Below, one piece after another: positions 59,482-64,000 of a stretch of DNA of 64,000 nucleotides. Source of the stretch: Bacteroidales bacterium MB20-C3-3 (GTDB lineage Bacteria; Bacteroidota; Bacteroidia; Bacteroidales; UBA932). How positions within the stretch are numbered: the stretch's first letter is position 1; each line of letters begins with the position of its first letter. Both the position numbers and the translations under genes were made by a program. Where the stretch lies: NCBI GenBank assembly GCA_035609245.1, contig CP141202.1, forward strand, positions 2,170,001-2,234,000. The letters are read 5' to 3'. The notes beneath the pieces are model-generated. The model made no database searches. It saw nothing but the letters and a program-made list of their open reading frames with translations, and had not been told where the DNA came from.

Positions 59482-60600
59482 TTAATTTCCAATTCTCTTC
59501 ACCCCCACCATCTCCAATTCCATCTCTTCAATCAACAAAGCTAGCTCTTCTTCATTACCAAAATCCCCCAGCTCCTTCACCTTCAGAAATGTCATATTCT
59601 TCATCGGATCTCTCTGCTCCTCAACCGGAATAATCGGAATATACTCTTTCCGGTGCTGCCTAATCAGCAGGTCCGCAATATCCACATGATTGATTCTGTC
59701 CTCCTCAGTGGCACTCTTCTCCAGGATGTCAGAGACTGTTATATCAAGATCCTTTATTTGAGACAACTTCTCCTTCCACTCCTGGTATCCATCCACATCC
59801 GGGAAAGCCACAATTTTACGCCCTTTCAATACCTGGAGCCGGTCATTAAGCTGAGACTTCCCACCGGTGGCCAGCCATAAATACTCCGGCCAAAAAGAGC
59901 TGCATATTAGAGCAGTCTTCTCACTCTCTACAATAGCTACATTTTTAAATGGATATTTCTTCAACAGATGCTCCCCAAACAGACACTGAGTTAAAGTCCA
60001 GTCATCCGGCAGACGCAATTTGGGGTTGATTGACTGTTTCAAAATTGAGTGAACCCAGGTTATTTTTCCACCAATATTTTCATCCTTTATTCGTCGGCCA
60101 GTCACCCTGTTATATTTCATTATCTTTCCTGTACGGCACCGGCCCTCTTTGTCTATCTGATAGAAAATCACATCCCTGTTTTTTGTTACTCCTATAAAGT
60201 AGTCTTTGATGACTTTTAGGGTTTTTTCTCTGCCAATTAAACTTGAGAGGAATAGTGTGAAATCGCTGTCTATTGATGGGTTTACCGAGCTGTTTATAAT
60301 ATCTGTTGTTATTGTACATATTCTGATTTTTACTGTTGGTTTTTTTGTTGTTTGAGGTATATGGAAAAAGTTATCTTTCCAGTTGGGGCGAGCAGTTGGA
60401 TTGTCTGTGAAAAATTGTTTTGGTGTATAGTGGTATCCGCAACTACTTTCATGATTACACCTTCCAACAGCCTCATTTAAATAATCTCCGTTTTCATCCA
60501 CATAAAGAGAGAAGCAGTGTTTGTCCTCACAAGCGGGACAGGTAAAACGGCTTCCGGGACCTTTGTATGGTTGCAGGAAGTATGTATGTGACTCTTTCAT
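59482..60600 (-). CDS. DUF6371-type toprim-like protein of mobile elements
   Basis: 372 residues. An N-terminal zinc-binding segment (CPACEDKHCFSLYVDENGDY and GRCNHESSCGYHYTP near 20-60) resembles a primase CHC2 finger. A toprim-like core follows (VAIVESEKTALICSSFWP near 225, KIVAFPDVDGYQEWKEKL near 265). It is typical of Bacteroidota mobilisable elements, next to a RepA-like ATPase, and probably acts in element replication. It overlaps the ATPase gene by 4 bases. Confidence 0.83.
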   Translation of the reverse strand: MKESHTYFLQPYKGPGSRFTCPACEDKHCFSLYVDENGDYLNEAVGRCNHESSCGYHYTPKQFFTDNPTARPNWKDNFFHIPQTTKKPTVKIRICTITTDIINSSVNPSIDSDFTLFLSSLIGREKTLKVIKDYFIGVTKNRDVIFYQIDKEGRCRTGKIMKYNRVTGRRIKDENIGGKITWVHSILKQSINPKLRLPDDWTLTQCLFGEHLLKKYPFKNVAIVESEKTALICSSFWPEYLWLATGGKSQLNDRLQVLKGRKIVAFPDVDGYQEWKEKLSQIKDLDITVSDILEKSATEEDRINHVDIADLLIRQHRKEYIPIIPVEEQRDPMKNMTFLKVKELGDFGNEEELALLIEEMELEMVGVKRIGN

Positions 60601-61739
60601 AATGCATCAAAATCTTCATCAATTTCGAAAATGGATGAATCCTCCATTTCAGATTTAAACAGAAGAGGATGCACCTGTCCCGATTGTCCCTCCTGTCCCG
60701 CGTCCTCACATGGGACAGAACCATCCTGGGAAAAATCCTCCCTCCTTTTCTCCTGGGAGATAATCCGGTGAACTGTGGTTTTGCTCATGTTGACCAAATC
60801 GGCAATTTCCCTGACAGATTTCCCCTCTTTATGATAGAACATAATGGTAGAATGATTCTGCAAATCATCGTCATCACTCTTCTCCTTCAGGTGCTCAGAC
60901 TCCTTTCCATACCCCTTATGAAGAAAATGGACATAACCATTATCATTTGTGATTTCATAAATAATGACATTATTGGAATCATAGATATATTCACTAGCTC
61001 TTACTTTCACTTGCTTGACAAACTTGATTCGCTTATCCTTTGCAGACTGTCCAATGGCAAAGACGTTATCAAAGAAGTTATAGAGCTTCTTGGAGCCTGC
61101 CAGGTCGTTTTGGGTAATGGGATTGCTTAAATTCCGTTTAGGGGTGTGGGAGATTATTAACAGAGTAAGAGAGTGTTTCTTTTTCAGGGCTAACAACTTC
61201 ATCATAAATAATCCCGCCACATCACCCTTTTCAGAACTGTTACAGAGGTATGTAAGATTATCTATTATCACTATTTTAGCATCAGTCTGCAGGGCAGCAT
61301 CCTCAATGTCTTTGATGATTGCCTGTTCATAATTCTCTACGCCTACTAGTGCAGGATCAATCTCCGCCCTGTAAAAGTTATTAGAAAAATAATATCGGAA
61401 CCCCAGTTCTTTACTTGTGTATCTCAGCTGAAATTGCTTTTCCGATAGCTCACAATCCACATAAATAACTTTTCTATACCTGGATATGTAATCTGCCATT
61501 TGCACTGCAAAAATGGATTTGCCGGCATTAGAGTCGGCAAACAGACAGGCCACCTCCCCCTCGTTGAGGAGCCCATAATATAGGTCCACCGGGTCAGGCA
61601 TCTTTAGGGCATCATCAACAGATTTGTTGGCAGTCTTGATTGAGAGCATGCCAACATATTTACATTCATCGTTGACACCGGTATTTTTCTCAAGCTCCAA
61701 AGAGATCTTATCTGTAAAGCTATCTCCCGCTCCCATCAT
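60597..61739 (-). CDS. RepA-like ATPase with C-terminal HTH
   Basis: 380 residues. AAA_25/RecA fold with Walker A LFADSNAGKSIFAVQ near 62-76 and Walker B AKIVIIDNLTYLCNS near 145, and the motif TLLIISHTPKRN. A C-terminal HTH (SVREIADLVNMSKTTVHRII near 300-320) is followed by a Gln/Gly-rich tail. Such proteins are helicase or initiator-like ATPases of mobilisable elements. Overlaps of 4 bases on both sides show one transcription unit with its neighbours. Confidence 0.85.
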   Translation of the reverse strand: MMGAGDSFTDKISLELEKNTGVNDECKYVGMLSIKTANKSVDDALKMPDPVDLYYGLLNEGEVACLFADSNAGKSIFAVQMADYISRYRKVIYVDCELSEKQFQLRYTSKELGFRYYFSNNFYRAEIDPALVGVENYEQAIIKDIEDAALQTDAKIVIIDNLTYLCNSSEKGDVAGLFMMKLLALKKKHSLTLLIISHTPKRNLSNPITQNDLAGSKKLYNFFDNVFAIGQSAKDKRIKFVKQVKVRASEYIYDSNNVIIYEITNDNGYVHFLHKGYGKESEHLKEKSDDDDLQNHSTIMFYHKEGKSVREIADLVNMSKTTVHRIISQEKRREDFSQDGSVPCEDAGQEGQSGQVHPLLFKSEMEDSSIFEIDEDFDAL

Positions 61740-62113
61740 CTTCTATCTTTATATGGATTGTTGGATTTTTCTACACTCCAGACAGGCTTGCCGTAATGAT
61801 CAGTTATATTACCTTCAATTATTGCAGATATGTCTCTCCAGAGCCAGCGACGTTCTGAACCAATCATTACCGGGTGCAGATAGTTATATTTAGTATCCCA
61901 TCTCCATAGGGTAGTTTCACCTACACCCAATAACTCCATTACCTCTTTTTTCGTTAAAAGAGTATCGGGTAAGATTTTCTCCCTTCTCTTTTCTTCGTTT
62001 AATGTTGCAAGATCCTTTGCTAATACACGAGCTGCTTCAATCAAGTCAGTTACTTTTACCTGAATGACTACATCAGGATACTCCATAGCAAGAGTATAAA
62101 CATCAATTCCCAT
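61736..62113 (-). CDS. HTH (excisionase-like) DNA-binding protein
   Basis: About 125 residues from ATG 62113 (MGIDVYTLAMEYPDV); an in-frame ATG at 62137 adds 8. The C-terminal half is a MerR/excisionase-like winged helix (LLTKKEVMELLGVGETTLWR near 70-90, then ERRWLWRDISAII). In Bacteroidota elements this protein is regularly the first gene before the RepA-like ATPase. It may control excision or the small operon. Confidence 0.82.
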   Translation of the reverse strand: MGIDVYTLAMEYPDVVIQVKVTDLIEAARVLAKDLATLNEEKRREKILPDTLLTKKEVMELLGVGETTLWRWDTKYNYLHPVMIGSERRWLWRDISAIIEGNITDHYGKPVWSVEKSNNPYKDRR

Positions 62114-62137
62114 AATATGAATAATCAGGAATTGCAC

Positions 62138-62389
62138 CCCTCCCCATCCACCTCCAAGCAGTGGTATCGTTCGGTGTTTGGGACCAGAATGATAACTTGG
62201 ATTTTATCGTCTGACCCGTAACAAAATTGTGTAAAAACGTAATAAATCAGGAATTTATCGTGTTTACGTAAAATAGGTTTTTGCAGGTAACAATAGAATG
62301 GAATCTTTCTCAGATAGTTACAAAAATAACTTGATTCTTCCGGTAACAATCAGGTAACAATTACCGGGATCAAATAAAAAATTATCTTA
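62138..62389. other. Non-coding region with GGTAACAAT repeats
   Basis: Three copies of GGTAACAAT (62286-62294, 62342-62350, 62353-62361), the last two framed by CCGGTAA (62340-62346) and TTACCGG (62361-62367). They lie 150-230 bases upstream of the HTH-ATPase-primase operon and may be an operator or replication iterons. No gene is seen. Confidence 0.5.
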
Positions 62390-63204
62390 TGAGATGGTCT
62401 AGTTTTTCAGACAGTTTTTTATTGAATTTTTAATTTATTCACGTAAGTAGTTCTTTGACAAATATATAAATTTTGAATTAGGAATTACGCCGCTTTGTTG
62501 AATATTTTTGCCGGCGTTGTGTAATCCAGGCTTGAATGCTCTCTCAAATTATTGTAAAAATTTACAAACTCGCTGCAGCACCTATGCAAATCTGTACCAT
62601 TCTCAGGGAGTTCTAAATATATTTTATCATATTTGATAGTCCTGAAAAACCTCTCAACGAATGAATCGTCTGTTGCTCTTCCTTTTCCGTCCATAGATAT
62701 CTGTATTTCTTGTTCTTTAAGGAAATTGATATATTCTTCAGATGTAAACTGGCTTCCCTGATCTGAGTTGATTATTTTGGGAGAGCCATATCTTATAATG
62801 GCATCAGAAATTGCATTTACAACCCACTCAGCTGTCATTGTATTTGACAAACTCCAACCCACAAGATATCGACTGTAGATATCAATTATTGCAAAGAGAT
62901 ACATATAACCCTTTTTAAGAGGGATATAGGAGATATCTATTGCCCAAACATGATTGGTTTCATTTATCGGTAAGTTTCTCAAAAGGTAGGGATACTTGTA
63001 TTTAGCCGGATCACAAAATGTTGTTCTGGGCTTACAATAAATGGTCTTTATACGCATCAAACGCATTAGAGAACGTACCTTGTATCGGCCAATGTTGAAG
63101 CCCAAACGTTTAAAAGCTTGATACATTCTTCTGGTTCCTCTGGTTGGATCTTCAGTATAAAGAAAATCAATGTTTCTCAGTAGGCATCCGATAAAACCCA
63201 TATT
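62390..63204 (-). mobile_element. IS3-family element, truncated by IS66
   Basis: One end is near 62390 (TGAGATGGTCTAGTTTTTCA); the other end is lost where IS66 begins at 63205. Only the orfB part is present. Confidence 0.7.
62485..63201 (-). pseudogene. IS3-family transposase OrfB, 5'-truncated
   Basis: 238 residues of a roughly 280-residue OrfB (IS150/IS3 group): DPTRGTRRMYQAFKRLGF near 18-35, first Asp in HVWAIDISYIPLKKGY, second Asp in IINSDQGSQFTSEEY, Glu in DDSFVERFFRTIKYDKIY. The DDE triad is intact but the N-terminal part and OrfA are missing because IS66 inserted just upstream. The first residues MGFIGC lie at the junction. Unlike the 2071-3460 element in sequence, so a separate IS type. 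Confidence 0.85.
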
Positions 63205-63250
63205 GTAACCCTAGTTTGGCCTATTTAATTTTGTTTTAAAATTAAACGTC

Positions 63251-63616
63251 ATGACACTAGAGGAGTACGAACAACTGGAACAGGATTTTTTATCATCAAC
63301 CACTGACATCCGGTCCTTTCTTCAACGCAGAGGAGTTAGCCATCACAAGTATTACTACTGGAAGCGCAAATCAAGAGAGCTAAAAGAGTCTGCAGTTGTC
63401 TCTGAGGGTCAGTTTCTTCCCATTGATCTTCATTCTGGCAGTCTAATCAAACCTTCTAAACGAGGCAAAAGTGCAAAACAGCCATTAATCGGCCAGGGTG
63501 AGATTGAGATTGAGCTTCGTACCCCTTCCGGTGCTGAGTTCCGTATCCGGGGTATTATGGACTCACTCATGTTAAGTACTATCATCGCTTCAACCTCAGG
63601 CCGCCGCAATGTTTAG
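63251..63616 (+). CDS. tnpA: IS66 accessory protein TnpA
   Basis: 121 residues. N-terminal HTH-like part (FLQRRGVSHHKYYYWKRKSR near 24-43) and a C-terminal IELRTPSGAEFRIRG segment, as in IS66 TnpA. It is the first gene in the element and overlaps tnpB by 8 bases, as usual. Confidence 0.85.
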   Translation: MTLEEYEQLEQDFLSSTTDIRSFLQRRGVSHHKYYYWKRKSRELKESAVVSEGQFLPIDLHSGSLIKPSKRGKSAKQPLIGQGEIEIELRTPSGAEFRIRGIMDSLMLSTIIASTSGRRNV

Positions 63617-63965
63617 TCTTAATGACAGCATGCGTTACCTTCTCTACAGTGAGCCCACAGATATGCGCAAGAGTTACCACACCCTGAGTGGTCTTGTAAC
63701 AAACAATATGGGACTCAATGTACGCAACGGAGATGTCTTTATCTTCGTTAACAAGGCCCGTAACAGAATCAAACTACTTCATATGGAGCCAGGTGGTCTT
63801 GTTATCTACTCCAAACTGCTTGAAGAGGGTCGTTTTCGCCTTCCTTCAAGAGATCCTGAGCAAGGTAGTGTCAAAATGAACTGGCTTGACCTGGTGATGA
63901 TGGTTGAGGGAGTTATGGATGACCCGGCGACAAGATTAAGGCGATTAAAAAGAGTAAATATTTAG
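63609..63965 (+). CDS. tnpB: IS66 Orf2-like protein TnpB
   Basis: 118 residues of the IS66 Orf2 family: YLLYSEPTDMRKSYHTLSGL near 10-29, GDVFIFVNKARNRIKLLHME near 43-62, and LPSRDPEQGSVKMNW. This is the standard size. It is required for IS66 transposition, with an unknown biochemical role. Confidence 0.92.
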   Translation: MFSLNDSMRYLLYSEPTDMRKSYHTLSGLVTNNMGLNVRNGDVFIFVNKARNRIKLLHMEPGGLVIYSKLLEEGRFRLPSRDPEQGSVKMNWLDLVMMVEGVMDDPATRLRRLKRVNI

Positions 63966-64000
63966 CATAAAATATTGGTAATTATTTGGTAATATATTAA

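Larger units (their letters stand above)
63205..64000 (+). mobile_element. IS66-family element, 5' part
   Basis: Begins GTAACCCTAGTTTGGCC at 63205, with the GTAA start usual for IS66 ends, and continues past the window edge. It carries the tnpA and tnpB accessory genes; the large transposase tnpC would follow outside. Confidence 0.85.

Overview
The window looks like a chromosome segment of an anaerobic member of the Bacteroidota, most probably an uncultured Bacteroidales. The supports are the Bacteroidota-type promoters (TTG about 19-21 bases before TAnnTTTG, for example at 11503-11532 and 46540-46571), the Bacteroidota-style tyrosine integrase, the type I-B CRISPR genes and a cluster of Fe-S ATPases typical of anaerobes. 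No rRNA or intact tRNA gene was seen.

Layout. 1-6100: a PAS protein cut by the window edge, a secreted creatininase-family protein, a composite dispersed repeat carrying an intact IS3-type element (2071-3460), an RHS remnant, an SPFH protein and a nitronate monooxygenase-like enzyme. 6100-10200: a leftward signalling operon: hemerythrin/DUF438-PAS protein, a CarH-like B12-binding protein, a histidine kinase and an ERG4/ERG24-type sterol-reductase homologue. 10200-17500: YciI and DUF456 proteins, then a TetR-led operon with a predicted outer-membrane barrel, a LolD-like ATPase, two FtsX-type permeases and a LolA-like protein. 17500-23030: an Arg/Asp/Asn repeat protein, an ECF sigma factor with a membrane partner, a serine hydrolase, a DUF4143 ATPase and a DUF1761 protein. 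23300-37400: a complete type I-B CRISPR-Cas locus with about 74 repeats, array and cas operon both read leftward, leader at 28095-28321. 38056-46132: a retropepsin/PDZ protein and a leftward TetR/TolC/HlyD/two-ATPase/two-permease drug-efflux operon. 46540-50983: a rightward DUF134/NifX-like/MinD-ferredoxin/Mrp/MBL cluster with a palindromic operator over its promoter. 51900-62140: an integrated mobile element with integrase, a von Willebrand A gene bounded by duplicated integrase 3' ends, a run of gene cassettes and replication-type genes. 62390-64000: IS66 inserted into an IS3-family copy.

Two things stand out. First, 54959-59316 has the structure of an integron cassette array read leftward: three attC-like imperfect palindromes separate cassettes, and in each complete cassette the first nine bases are the exact reverse complement of the R'' box of its own attC. 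One cassette holds a whole retron (phosphoribosyltransferase, winged-helix protein, predicted msr-msd RNA, reverse transcriptase). No intI gene is in view.

Second, six copies of a palindromic element of exactly 106 bases (23-base arms, 60-base centre) are scattered over the chromosome. Its arms exist in two sequence versions that differ in a matched way on both sides. Its centre starts with a stop-rich motif, it overlaps gene ends and gene starts, and two copies bracket the CRISPR-Cas locus. A separate 71-base GC-rich cloverleaf-like palindrome lies in frame inside an ABC permease gene.
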